Below, piece after piece: positions 11,800 through 23,361 of a DNA stretch of 64,000 bases. This stretch comes from Sistotremastrum niveocremeum HHB9708 (lineage: Eukaryota > Basidiomycota > Agaricomycetes > Sistotremastrales > Sistotremastraceae). The translations under genes and the position numbers were made by a program. Location of the stretch: positions 3,403 through 67,402 of the forward strand of contig KV419452.1 in assembly GCA_001630475.1 (NCBI GenBank). Direction: 5' to 3'. Numbering within the stretch: the first letter of the stretch is position 1; the number at the start of each line of letters is the position of its first letter. The notes under the pieces were generated by a model. It had not been told where the DNA came from, did no database searches, and worked only from the letters and a program-made list of their open reading frames with translations.

Positions 11800-12212
11800 G
11801 ATTTTTTGAAGCTCACAGGCGGCGCATTTGTGTCCTAAACTCCGCAGCCCGGCCGTCCGGCCCGTTACATCTTGATTTTCTGCTTTTCCGACTTCGAAAT
11901 CCAAAAGATATCGACATACTGCTGTAGATCTCATACATGCCTCAGATCCCACGACAAACGGTCAGAACAATCAACGCTTTGATTTTACATGACTACTGCA
12001 TCGAATCTGTTCGAACATAATCTAGGGAAGAGACTCGTATCAATCAGATCCCGCTCCAGGGACAACAAACAAAATGCGATTTTCCTTCGCCTCAAGTAAG
12101 CATAATATACTTTGAAGGTACGTTGCTGCTGTCGATTCGGTGTCTCGCAGACAGTACCTTGGTAACTTTTCGACGATCTCAGGCCGACCATGTCCTGACT
12201 CGAAGCTCGTGT
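11800..12212. other. Intergenic, no gene recognised
   Basis: 413 bp between the methyltransferase start and the CoA-transferase stop, on the same strand. It presumably holds the methyltransferase promoter. No coding signal is supported. Confidence 0.5.
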
Positions 12213-13990
12213 CTAGACGATACCTTCCTCTTTCATGAGGGCTATTTCTTTCTCAGAAAATTCCAATTCCAGTAGTACCTACAATCACGTCATACTTGTA
12301 CCAGAGGACATAATAGTTGCGATATTTACCTCAAATGTGTGCTGGGAAAGCCAAGGGGGCGGCCTTTTGACAGGCATTCGCTTTCCATTATAAGTGACGG
12401 CAGGTGCGACCAGTTTGATGGGGCCAGCCCGAGGGTGCTATAATATGTTTGATTAAATACGTAACCCCAAAACGCGAAGAAAGTACCTGGATTTCAACGG
12501 TGGAACCCCGGGCAACGGCTTGGGGATGTGAAAAGGTCTGTGCGATGTTGTTGATAGGACCGAAGGGGACACTATTAGGCTTTAATTAAGAGTATGAGAG
12601 GAGCTTAAACTTTACTGACCCTTTCCCGGTAAAGCGGGCTATCCAATGATCCCGAGAATGTTCTTGGAGTGCCTTACTGATGATCTCAACGAGCACAGCA
12701 CGATTTGCAACTCGTAAGGAATTCGTTAAGAATCTTTCATCAGATGAGAGACTGGGCCGTTCAAGAATGTCTTCGGTAAGAATCCTGAACTGGATGAATA
12801 CTGTCAGGGATATGACTGGCAATAGCAAGATCATGAACCTAACCTGTTTGTCGTTCCCGGCACCAATCATCAGGAAGCCGTCGAGACATGGGAATGCTTG
12901 ATAGGGAACGATGGAAGGATGCGCTGTCCCAAATCTAGAGGCCTCTTGACCAGAGATGAGAAAGTTCGAGGCAATGTTTGCGAGGCCGGCTAACTACGAT
13001 ACCCTTGCTTCAGTAGCTGAAATCACATGCTTTCACGAGCTCATACCTGGGATTCGAATAGATTGCAGTCAATCCAGGCTCCTTTCCCTGTCTGCTGCCT
13101 TGATATCAGGGCTGCCATAATTGCCCCATGTGCGTAGAGGCCGGTAGCGATATCGGTGGCAGCAACTCCCACCTTCACGGGTGAGCGGTCTGGTTCACCA
13201 GTGATGTGCATCAAACCAGCCTCGCCTTCAATGATGACATCATAACCAGCTGCTGTAGCATAAGGACCAGTCTGTCCGTAGCCTGAAATTGATCGATTTC
13301 ATTGCTGCCCAAAGCTACAGATAAACGAGTTACCAGTGATCGACGTGTAAATCAGCCTCGGATTGATCTTTTGACAATCTTCGTAACCTAGTCCCATTGA
13401 AGCGAGTTTGCCGGATATGAAGTTCTCGACTAGAACATCACTTGATGCGATTAGTCGGCGTAAGACCTCGAGTCCTTTTGGATGCTTAAAGTTCAGGGTA
13501 CATGATCGCTTGTTACGATTGACTGATAGAAAATATGCCGACTCGGGAGGTAGATGAGATGAAGTGGCCGGCGCATCGGAAACCACATTCGCAAAGGGCG
13601 GTGACCACGATCCTATCAATGGAGAGGCTGAGTTACGAAGCCAATCTGGGCGAAGAGCGTGACAATACTGGTATCGTCACCTCTCGCAACTTCTTCTATC
13701 TTGATGACATCTGCTCCTAGATCTGCTAACAGCATGGTAGCAGTGGGACCGGCAAGCACTCTTGTTAGATCCACTACCCTGATCCCTCGCAAGGGTGGCG
13801 GGATGCCTGCACAGGAAGAGCCCAATGTATTGCCCTCAGACTCGACCCCATCACCGTGGCTCTGAGTTGATTGTGTCCTGTAGGTCAACTTGGGCCCGAC
13901 GAAGAGCAGAAGGCCGCATCCGAGCACATTTCGACGAAGCTTGCTGGTTGCGGCAAGTTGCCAGAAACGACGTTGGAAAGAGAGGACCAT
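12213..13990 (-). CDS. Class III (CaiB/BaiF) acyl-CoA transferase, probably mitochondrial
   Basis: Eight exons (13669-13990, 13334-13612, 13047-13282, 12844-12993, 12620-12789, 12487-12571, 12330-12437, 12213-12278), 471 aa. It moves CoA between carboxylic acids. It is closest in look to succinyl-CoA:glutarate CoA-transferase (SUGCT), but the substrate cannot be read from sequence. Motifs are [62 protein letters not shown], and [11 protein letters not shown] holding the likely catalytic Asp. The N-terminus ([20 protein letters not shown]) resembles a mitochondrial presequence. It is divergent from the adjacent dehydrogenase with 284 bp between starts, so co-regulation is possible. Confidence 0.9.
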
Positions 13991-14274
13991 GCATGTGATA
14001 GTCAGCGGAGACCGGTAACTTCCTCTGAGCCGGCAATCGTCAGCCGACCGGGTAGCTCTCGTCGGTTCTGTGTTCGATCAAACAAACTCACAGGTCGAGG
14101 ATGTTGGATGGCCAGGGCTGCCCCAATCAATTGAGTTCGATATGGCCTCGGACGGCGAAGGTACCATAGAAGTCGGATATGAGCAGCATCGATCTCAGGC
14201 CCTGAAATTTCGACGGGTATTTAACTTCTCCACAATGAATGCTCTTTCTCTTCATCACAATTCCTCTCCACGTT
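13991..14274. promoter_or_regulatory. Divergent promoter of CoA-transferase and dehydrogenase
   Basis: 284 bp separate the two start codons. No convincing TATA element is seen; both promoters must lie here. Confidence 0.4.
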
Positions 14275-15781
14275 ATGAGAGCCGTCGTAGTACAACAAGA
14301 CAAGACTATCAAAGTTGAACAAAAACCTATCCCTAAATTAGGTCCCCAGGACATCTTGTAAGTGCGACAGAGCACTGGTCGACAAAGCCACTCGTACTAA
14401 ACGTTGACGCTTTCAGGGTAAAGGCCATTGCTATAGGACAGAATCCCACCGGTAAGTTGTTATATAACTAAACTTGAGAGCTATTACTAACCCTTGTCCT
14501 CAGATTGGAAGGTGCCCTCTGCCCTCTTGACCGCTTAAGATTAGGACAATAATATTTCTTTCAGACTGCCTATTACCGTGCACCCCCTGGAGTTATTGTC
14601 GGAGCCGATGTCGTAGGGGAGGTTATTGAAATCGGATCGGAGGTTCCGGAGGGAGAAGTGAGGAAAGGCGAGATACGATGGCTATATGTAAGGAGTTGTG
14701 CCAGCCAAGAGAACGGCGCCTTTGCCGAGTAAGCAGTGTTTAAACCATCAATATTCAAGCTAAGTGTGTTTATGTTCAGGTTCGTAACATCACCTTGGGA
14801 CACGACTTCCCTTGTCCCGCCCAACATAACTCCCCAAGAAGCCGCGTCTATTCCGATCCCATTTGGAACTGCTGTAAGAAGCATCATATGCTCAGGATCC
14901 ATTTTTTAATATCTTGGAACCAGGTCCAGGCAATACATTTGATATTAGGTATTCCGCAATATCCTGAAAAATCAGAGGGCGACTGGATCGTTATCTGGAG
15001 CGGGGTAAGTCTCTATTCAAACGGTGACAATACGTCCGCATACTTACAATAAACACAGGCATCTGCGGTCGGACAATTTGCCATACAGCTAGCGAAGTTA
15101 AGTGGTCTTAAGGTGGCCACGACCGCTTCACCTCATAGATGGGATGCTTTACGTGAACTGGGTGCCGACTTCTTGGTTGATTATAAGGTGCGCATTGCCT
15201 ATAAGGACCACTCTTCGGAGCTGAGCGAGGTTCCCCAGGACCCTGAAGCCGTGAAGAAGTTGAAAGAAATCACGAATAACACCCTCCGTTTTGGCGTTGA
15301 TTGGTAGGCTTTTGAGGACGACTGCTCTGGTGGTCACGCAAAGCTCATCGACGCACTAGCATTTCCGAAGGTGGAACTCTACAAAAAATGCAAGAAATCT
15401 TTGGCCCTGAAGGAGGAAAGCTTGCTGCCACGCTTTTCGACTTTCGGGGTCTCCTTCGTCCAGAAGTCGTTACAAAACCAGCATTGGCTTATACGGCGCT
15501 TGGTTTTGATGTTGATTTCGGCACTCTATTCTTCCCGGCGGGTCCCGAGGATCGCGCACTTCATGTCAAGTGGTGCAAACTTAGCACCCAGCTATTTGGT
15601 GAAGGGAAGCTCAAGGAACGTACTTTTCAGTCAAATCCATGGCACATAGCTGGGACTAACGCACTGCGCATTATAGGTCCCTGAGATTGAAGTATTGGGC
15701 GGTCTCGATCAGGTCCAAAAGGGATTTGAACTCATGAAGAGCGGAAAGCATACCAAAAAAATAGTTTACAATGTAGTTTGA
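14275..15781 (+). CDS. Zinc-type medium-chain dehydrogenase/enoyl reductase (TOXD-like)
   Basis: Exons 14275-14357, 14417-14451, 14504-14511 (8 nt), 14565-14728, 14780-14873, 14924-15004, 15059-15187, 15239-15303, 15360 to about 15619, and 15677-15781. The MDR fold is shown by LGPQDILVKAIAIGQNPTDW, GVIVGADVVGEV, GAFAEFVTSPW, the nucleotide-binding SGASAVGQFAIQLAK, GVDCISEGGTLQKM, and a C-terminal GGLDQVQKGFELMKSGKH. It lacks the catalytic zinc ligand pattern of alcohol dehydrogenases, so NADPH-dependent enoyl or quinone reduction is more likely. The last junction cannot be joined in frame with canonical sites (donor near 15620, acceptor 15676), so either an unusual splice or a one-base error or mutation is present. 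Confidence 0.8.
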
Positions 15782-17059
15782 CCGATGTCATGAGCCTGAG
15801 CTGAGTTAGGTGGATGGCCCGGTCGTCTATCCCAATGCACCTGCAAGCGAGACTTGATTACTACTGCAGTAGATCCGGACTCTCAGCATGCTTTGAAGCA
15901 CTAGTACACCGATAAATCGAGTAAGAGATCGCCGAGCGGCAGGCCAGAAAGCAGATGCAATCTCCCGTCAGCACCTATTACTAGCCTGATCTTCTGACTC
16001 GAGCCAGTGTCAAGGACGCGTGATGAGCAAGAGGAAAGCTTCCCTCAGCAATATTATTGAAATTGAGGATGCGCATATGCGCATGCGACACAAGAGCTGA
16101 CTCGGACACAAGCACAAAATATAGGCGCTCACATCATTCCGTGGACATCACGTCCGCTACTACGACGACTGGTACAGCAATCGCATGGTGAAAAATTCAG
16201 ACCCTCAGACTACCAGCAAATCGATTGACCAGGATCAACCCTAATACTAGTATTAAAAACTGTCAATCCAACCTCTTAACAATTACAACGTAAAGGCTCC
16301 TCACGGAGACAGGGCTGCGGATGTCACCCATGTCAACTAATTTACGCAAGACCAAACGTGTACGAGATCTATCGAGATCTGAGTCGTGGCGGCGAATGCC
16401 CTCAACCTTCGAGCGAAGGGTCACCTACATGGCTACAGCATGTTGAACGTCTTCAGCCTCGTTGTAGGTCGAGATCAGGCAACAAGGACGGGATCAACTC
16501 TTTCACGACCTTCTTGTTATGTCCCCCGAGCTTCTCTATACCACCAGCAAGCTGGCAGCAGCTTTCGAACCTTAGAACCGAAACTCCGAATGAATTCGAT
16601 CGACATGAGGGAGCGCATGAGGGCATGGAATTAGGTGCAATGTGAGCGCCAATCAGCTATGTTTCCGGGTGCGTGAGACACTGACGAAACCTGGTTTTTA
16701 AAGATCCTGGACACAAGCTAATCTCTGCGTATATCCCATAGGGCGAAGTCCGGGACCAGAGCCAAAATGGTTCGTTTTCCATACAACCTGTCAGTCGGAT
16801 TTAATGGACAAATTTTGGGCAGCCCAGCGATCTTGAAATCTCCCGGTCACTCATCAGAAAACCGAAAACACGATGCAGGGGACGGTGGGCCCCTTTATGA
16901 TCAGATGATCTCCGAAGCTACATTCATAGATGGTAGATACGTTTGGAATCATGAGAATGCGGCCTACAGGACGCGTTTATAAGCAGGCAACAGGCAGTCA
17001 TTTGCATCCTGTGAAGATCCCCTCTTCTCCACAGCCAGACTGCTCGACCGCCCCAAAAG
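15782..17059. other. Intergenic, no gene recognised
   Basis: About 1.3 kb without a supported gene. It holds a perfect 16-bp palindrome (ATGCGCATATGCGCAT) at 16069-16084 and, near its right end, the promoter of the lectin-like gene. Confidence 0.5.
16978..16983 (+). promoter_or_regulatory. TATA element of lectin-like gene
   Basis: TATAAG in the context GTTTATAAGCAG, 77 bases before the ATG at 17060, a normal distance for fungal TATA promoters. Confidence 0.5.
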
Positions 17060-18090
17060 ATGTCTTCCACGACAGCGCTTAAAGCTACCGGCCTCGCATC
17101 AACGTACTGGAGGGATTCGAAAGGTTTGATTCTTCATTTCTATATATTGCGGCTTCTTAAGTGAATAAATCAACAGGCGTAGATCATGTCCGGGTGTACT
17201 ACCAGGATAACAACGGTGCTATCCGTGAGGTCAAATGGGACGCCGGACAGTGGACAGATGGCTCCACCGAGTGTTTCGCAAAGCGCGATTCACTTGGTAC
17301 TCCTTTGGCTGTCATCACATTGCCCGAAGATCTCTACAGCGAATCTACTTCGAATGTTCCTGGTGCTAATCCAGAAATTCGTATTTACTGCTTGAAACTG
17401 GAAGAACCGCCTTCCATCCAGGAATTCATTAAGCCAAAGAATAAAACAACCTGGGGCTCGTCTCCCAACATCATTCCAACCTACAACCTCTCTGTGACGT
17501 CCAGACTCGCTGCTATCGAATATGGCGATCCACACATCCGCGTTTATTATCAGGATAAGTCCGGTTTTATCAGGCAGGCGGCTTGGAATTCTCAGGTCGA
17601 TGTGTGGGTCGGCAGCGCCGACGACATGAAAGTATCCTCTACCCCTGTCCTCGACCATACCCCCATCTCAGCCGCTGTCGGAGTCAACTATCCTTTGTTT
17701 CCAGAAATCACCGTAGCGTGGCTGGACAGGAACGATAACGTAGCCGCCGCCGCTGGAAGCTGGCGCGACGAATTCCATCCCCTTGAATTCTCTACTACAT
17801 ATTCCGCCAGCTCCTTCGGTAATCTGACCGTCGCAGCCTGGCACGGAGAGAAAGCTGTCATATGGTACAACGGACAGAATAACCAGCGGGTACAAAAGGT
17901 CGAATATTCCTATGCCACAGATGAATGGAAGGGCCCCATCACTGCGTTCAGTGGTAATATCACCCAGTCCAGTTCCGCCGGTCAAGGGAGCTTAGCTGCG
18001 GTCGCATTCGCTTCTGCTGTGGATGGTGCCCTGGGTAGCGTCTTCTATCAGCCCTATGATGACGACAACATTGTCGAAATCGCAGTTTGA
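17060..18090 (+). CDS. Fucose-specific-lectin-like beta-propeller protein
   Basis: Two exons (17060-17123, 17177-18090), 325 aa, with no signal peptide. Repeated units such as VRVYYQDNNGAIREVKWD and IRVYYQDKSGFIRQAAWN, with spaced W, R and E residues, match the blade pattern of the fungal fucose-specific lectin family (Aleuria aurantia type, six-bladed propeller). Such lectins lack signal peptides and often act in the cytosol or fruiting body as defence proteins against nematodes and insects. Later blades are more divergent, so fucose binding is probable rather than shown. The intron is confirmed by frame. A TATA element lies upstream. Confidence 0.65.
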
Positions 18091-18445
18091 GGATCCGGGA
18101 TCGAACATATCGACTTCTGTTACGCTGATCCAGATAAACGTAACATGTTTGGTTCCAGGTCTGTACTAGTAACCCCAGGTGCTTGATATTTCTGTTGTGG
18201 GTTGTCAATGTTGCGAGTTTCGTGCTAGTAGTAAGACCTATGAATAAAATCGAACAAAATCAAATCAAAGCATACATGTGACAATTTCAATTTTGTGTTA
18301 GTGACAACGCTCGAGCTCACAGCCGCTAGAAAGTTGCTCAGTAGTTGCTGGTGGTTAGAGCGGCACAGGCGCCCGACTCGTCCATCCGCGTGGTGCTCAG
18401 GCTATATGACACCAAATTGAGTGAAGATACTGGTCAGATCTGACA
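18091..18445. other. Intergenic, no gene recognised
   Basis: 355 bp between the lectin-like gene and TRAPPC11, both plus strand. The region just after the lectin stop is AT-rich with AATAAA-like signals (ATGAATAAAATCG near 18240). No reading frame is supported. Confidence 0.45.
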
Positions 18446-21400
18446 ATGAACTCATACCCGTCTGAATTGCTATGCCATCTCTATCCGATGATGTTTGTGG
18501 CAGGGCTGGAGCGCTGGCCTAGCAAGGCACCCGCGGAGGAGGAGAAAGATGCCTTCTTCATCCTCGCGAACCGACTACGAGAGACTCTGAATGCGCAAAG
18601 GCCTTCACTCTCAGTATGGAATAACCCAGAGCGAAAATTCAACATCATTTTGGTTGACAAGGTGCGCAGTTTTCTGGACTAGTGTCTTTCAGACTCATTT
18701 ACAATAATTATCGCGCAGGATGTTCGCTTCCCACCCCGAAAATCTCCATCAACTCATTCGCCATTATCTCCTCTCACAAACACATCTCCCCTCTATCCCG
18801 ATGGACTAATAGCTCCTGTATGGCTCCGAAAGCATCTCTTGCTTGTTCCTTCCGTCTTGGTCCTGTTCCTTCGATTAACGGAGCCGCAATTCCCCACCTC
18901 GCCATTAGAGCCTACGCCTCCTGCTTCACACCTCACGCAGGAAGATTCAGAACTTGCGAACGAAATTGGTGGACGGAAACGCGCATGCGCCGACCGTGGC
19001 ATCAAGCTAACCGTGGTGCTAATGACAAGCCGCCGAATGCTTGACGACCCTTCACTCGACACTCGACTAACCTTTATCCGACGGCAGAGTGGATTGGATT
19101 CACGAGCGTCCCTGTTTGTTCTATCCCCTGTATCACCTGCAGAGTTGAACGAATTCATAAACTCCTTGCAAGGGGCTTTGCTCTCCTCCGCCATCGAATA
19201 CTACACCGCACATTCTAAAAGAGTTCGAAGAAAGCGTGGTTCTATGCCTTCTCTATCAGCTATTCATCCGCATAGCGCTGGACCTCTGCTTTCTCCCGCT
19301 GGGTGGCATATTCGTTACGAGTTTAAGCAAGCGTGCTTCGCAGAGCTTCGTGGAGAGAACGAGGTAGCATTGAAGCATTATCTTCAAACATTGCATCTCC
19401 TCCACGAATATTTTAGTGCCTCGCATCCGAACGGATCATTCATCATTGCACCTCGTACAAAACGATGGGCGGAGGCCAAGGTTTTGGCAGATTGCGTGGC
19501 AATTAAAGTACGCGCGAAACCTTTATCTTATCTAGCATTTCTCTAAACGATTGATAGATATTAGCGCACCATCTTTCCCCACCTGCTGCTCCGCGACTCA
19601 CTGTATCACACTTCAATAGTCATATCCAAACCTTTTCTGATTTTCTCAAAGCCTGGGGGATGGATGAAAGTGGTTGGGAGTTCTGGAGCTGGCGAGCGCG
19701 ACAGTAAATCTCTACCTCGTTCTTTTGATCACCCAAGCTAACTTTTCGATCTGCAGGTATCGGATATTGGCCGATCTACTCACAACAAGTCCTTCACCAG
19801 TTCCTTTATTGTTGTCGACGTCGACGTCGATCCCATCTTCGTCATCCGTTGCTTCTCGTGTCACCTCAGCGGAGTCAAAGCAAAGCATCGATCAAGAGTC
19901 ACTGGAGTCGCAGGGCCTCAATCCTGCGACGCAGCTTCAACATCCTGGAATCTACTACTATACCGCAGCCGAATGTACCCTGATCAGACGTCAGAGGTTT
20001 GTTGACGTGAGTCATCGGGTCTAATAAAGCATTCCACCCGCTAATGGTGGAGAAGGCTACTGTACAGTCCGGGCCCTCCTACGCTAACGAACAAAAAGTG
20101 GATCATTTCAATGTTGCTCTTGAAGTACGTGATGATCATAACTCACTTTGATCGCTTTTGCTCATCTTCGTTTAGCTCTATACGAAAGCATATGATCTGT
20201 TCAAAACCCACTCAGCCGTCGACGGGACCTCTCAGAGCAAGGGGACGAGGCTTACCTTCTTTGTAGCATCCAAGATAGCTGAAGTCTATTGCTTGAAGGG
20301 GGAAAATGAATTGGCGATGAAATTTCTCTCCCGAATAGCAAGGTCATACCGATCGGAACTCTTCACCCCTCTCTTACGGAAAACGCTTCGGATCTGGTTG
20401 CAGGCCTCTCAGAGTGCGGGGGATGTAGAATCAGGCGTGAAGGTTCTCCTCGAGATGATTAGCAGGCAGCAAGACAGGCCGGAGTTATCGAGCGAGAAAG
20501 ATGGTATACCCACCGGTGAACTCATCGAAGATTTAATGGTCATCCTGAAGGTGAAATGGTTACCATGAATATTTACTCAAGATACTGAAACTCCAAAGAG
20601 CACCTCACCCTCTGTATCGCCCTTTGCGGTGGACCCCGTTTTCACAGCGTCACTATGTATGTTTCTTCGTTCAATCTCATTCTTCAATTCCGTTCACATC
20701 ATGAAGTTCGGTCGTCAATCACATTCTATCATCCTCAAGTCCACATCGACGGCCTTGCACCATTCCAAATTCTCATCGAACCTCGTCCTGGTGTAGATTT
20801 GTCAGCAATTCCATTCGAGTCATTGTCATTAGAGCTCGTTTGCTCCCCGTCTTCTCCGGGAGCCCAACCAGTGACCAAAATTGCTCGAATTCGCCACACA
20901 TCTTCATCAGCAGATAATGCTCCTCTGCGACATGTCCCTCTGTCCGTAATCTCGTTCGAAGACGACGGACAAAATGATTTTGTCTGCAATGCAGATCTTT
21001 CATTTCCTAAAGATACTTCGGTACTGCTCTCAGGAAATGTCAGTAGTCATTTTACCGGTAAACTCGAGGTATGTATATTGACGAGTCCCCATTTTTTATC
21101 TACTCGGTCGAACTCACGAAGGGTATAGATCGTCAAAAGTACTTTCACTATCAAGGAAGGTAATTGGACAATCGACTGTCCAATCAACCTCAGCAATGGC
21201 AGGTTCTCGTCGCGTTGGTTTACGTCCCTCGAGCCCTTGAAGAGTCTGATACTCCCTCAAGAGGAACCTGCTGTTTGTGCGTAAGTTTATCTATCCCGAC
21301 ACGACCGTTGCAAGCATTAACGGACTTCAAACGCCTATAGATTCCATTATGAGCCGCATTCCCTTGGGTTGGAGCTTGTACATGAACCCGAAGCATACCT

Positions 21401-22817
21401 AGATGAAGAATTCAACATCTCCCTGGTCGTCACGAATGAAGACGATCGAGATTTTGAATGTTTCCTGGATGTTCTGCTACACCCTGCCGAAGAGACCGCT
21501 GGTAAGAGGGATTTTTTGAGTCGTTGAGAACGTCACGACTAATGGCGGCTGTTGTAGATAATACAATTTTGATTGACGATCAATCTTCTTCCAGCCTAAT
21601 TCAGGGAGTTTCGTTTGGGATCCTGAGATCGGGAGAGAAGCAGGCCAAATCACTTGTCTTGCGATCTTCCGGTCCATCCGGTCCACGACTCCTTGATATT
21701 TCTGTCCGTTCCCAAGCGGTTCCCAGTGTGGACACTGAGGACGCTGATTCGTACGAGACCCTGAAAACTTTGACAGTGCCCACGAGCCACGCGATTGGCA
21801 ATGTCTCCCGTGTTACGTATCATCGTGTGGAGGGCCGCCTCTGGAGTGACCTTAGCTTGTATGACCCCGAGGCATGGCAAACTTTCTGCGAGGCACGCGT
21901 ATGCACTACTTTGACCTGCGACGGGGAATCTATCGAGATTCTGAGTATCAAATTTGCATCTACCCAGGTAACTTGTCGATTTTATTCAAGGAGTCGGTTC
22001 ATTCGGCCCGAGTTCTGATCTTGCAATAGGAGAATAGATATACCAAGGCTCAAGCTTGCTCCTTGGAGCCAGAAGACTTTCCACTCAGTAAGGTACTGCC
22101 CCTCATCGTGATCTATTAGCTGACTTGCCCTTAGCCTTGATGAAAAGCGATGAGTTCTCAATAATGTGTCCAGTATTATTATCACGCGGTCATGAAGAGC
22201 CTAGCGTCATTCCTTCAGCGGGGACATATGAAATCACTTGGCGAAGGTAAGCTTTACGACACGATCTCCTCAAGGAGGCATAGCTTAGCGGCTCGTACAG
22301 AACCGCTCCCGGATCAAAAGATAGTACCTCAATTATATCGATGCCTCTCTTTAATCCCCCATCCGATAATCTGGTGGCCTTGCTCCACGTGCCGCCTGTC
22401 GCCACGCTTCACCTGCCGTTCACTGCTCGCCTCAGCATTCAAAATGACAGCTTCGCTACGGCTGAGCTGAGTATTCAGATCGAACCATCCGAAAACTTTG
22501 TTGTGTCGGGTCTCCGAAGCGGTCGGTTATCTACATTAATTCCAGGGAACGGGACGTCCATGCTGTTCAACCTTATTCCGCTCACATGCGGACCGTCAAA
22601 AATCCCTCAAATCAAGGTTACGGATCACCGAAGGGTAAATACCCATATAGAGGGTGGTGATAGGAGAGAAGCACCCGAGGAAGACGTCGGAAGATCGGTT
22701 CGCGTTATCGATGCCCGTTCAGAAGGTAGACTGCAGGAAGAGCCAGATGAGGCAAGCTCAGAGAGTACCAGCGCCGAGAACGGAACACAAGATATCACAG
22801 TACTAGTAGTCCCTTAA
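18446..22817 (+). CDS. TRAPPC11: TRAPP complex subunit TRAPPC11 (foie-gras/Gryzun family)
   Basis: Fourteen exons (18446-18661, 18719-19507, 19558-19703, 19757-20006, 20053-20124, 20176-20550, 20599-20656, 20707-21068, 21129-21280, 21341-21501, 21558-21967, 22030-22087, 22135-22246, 22289-22817), 1229 aa. The start MNSYPSELLCHLYPMMFVAG matches the family N-terminus. The foie-gras helical region follows, with CADRGIKLTVVLMTSRRML, LDSRASLFVLSP, YYTAHSKRVRRKR, GWHIRYEFKQACFAELRGEN and WEFWSWRARQYRILADLL. The C-terminal half is beta-rich, as in the Gryzun domain. TRAPP III complexes containing this subunit act in ER-Golgi traffic and autophagy. The length and domain order agree with the family. 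The 22087/22135 junction uses GTAAGG rather than a nearby GTACTG because only the former keeps frame. Confidence 0.92.
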
Positions 22818-22943
22818 ATGATGATATACGGCGCCGCTTCGATCTGGATATCTTTGAGATAACAAAACAATTGATTGGGGATTTGAAGTGTTACAACTGA
22901 AAATGGGGAAAACGACGTGATTCATGACTGCGCAGGTACATAT

Positions 22944-23260
22944 TTACTGGACGGGTACTCGAGACACAAATCGCTTATGTACGAAGGCGAGAGTCTCCTG
23001 CGTGCGTGCACGCTCTCTCTCACATAATTAGTGACCGCACTGTCGACCTCGAGTTCAACACGCAGCCGCCATGTTGGGAAGAAAACAAGACTTACCGTGG
23101 CTCCGTGGGTGTGGTTCTTGCAGGAGGCGCAAGTGCAGGCGGCGCAGCTACCTGCACAGGCAGCAGTTCCACATTTGCTAGGACGAGGGCATGAATACAT
23201 GGTAGGCATCGGATGGACGATGAGAGACTACCTGCAGTTGGCGGCACAAGCACAAGCCAT
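22944..23260 (-). CDS. Metallothionein-like small Cys-rich protein
   Basis: Exon 1 (23232-23260) and exon 2 (23096-23177) give 37 residues containing nine Cys (MACACAANCS, CGTAACAGSC, CTCASCK) arranged as C-x-C and C-x2-C, the metal-thiolate pattern of metallothioneins, followed by NHTHGAT. Exon 2 ends at a GTAAGT donor; the proposed third exon (22997-22944) adds 17 residues without Cys and is weakly supported. Such proteins chelate Cu, Zn or Cd in the cytosol and are usually metal-induced. The gene converges on TRAPPC11 with 126 bp between stop codons. The Cys pattern is seen directly; the metal specificity is not deducible. Confidence 0.72.
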
Positions 23261-23355
23261 TGTTGATAGAGTGTTGGAGTTGGTAGAAGATTGGTGAGTG
23301 AGTTTAGGCGACCTGGTTGGTGTCTGGAGGAACTAATGGCCACGAAATGCCCCTA

Positions 23356-23361
23356 CTTATA
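23356..23361 (-). promoter_or_regulatory. TATA element of metallothionein-like gene
   Basis: On the minus strand the bases read CTATAAGTAG, about 96 bases before the ATG at 23260. This placement fits a highly inducible, TATA-driven promoter. Confidence 0.5.

Noticed and set aside
14504-14511. The idea that the dehydrogenase gene is a pseudogene because of the TAG at 15305-15307
   Set aside because: A 56-nt intron (15304-15359) with a CTAG acceptor removes it in frame and gives VDCISEGGTL, as expected for the family.
16069-16084. Perfect 16-bp palindrome ATGCGCATATGCGCAT
   Set aside because: Short palindromes of this size arise by chance in 64 kb and nothing links it to a neighbouring gene.
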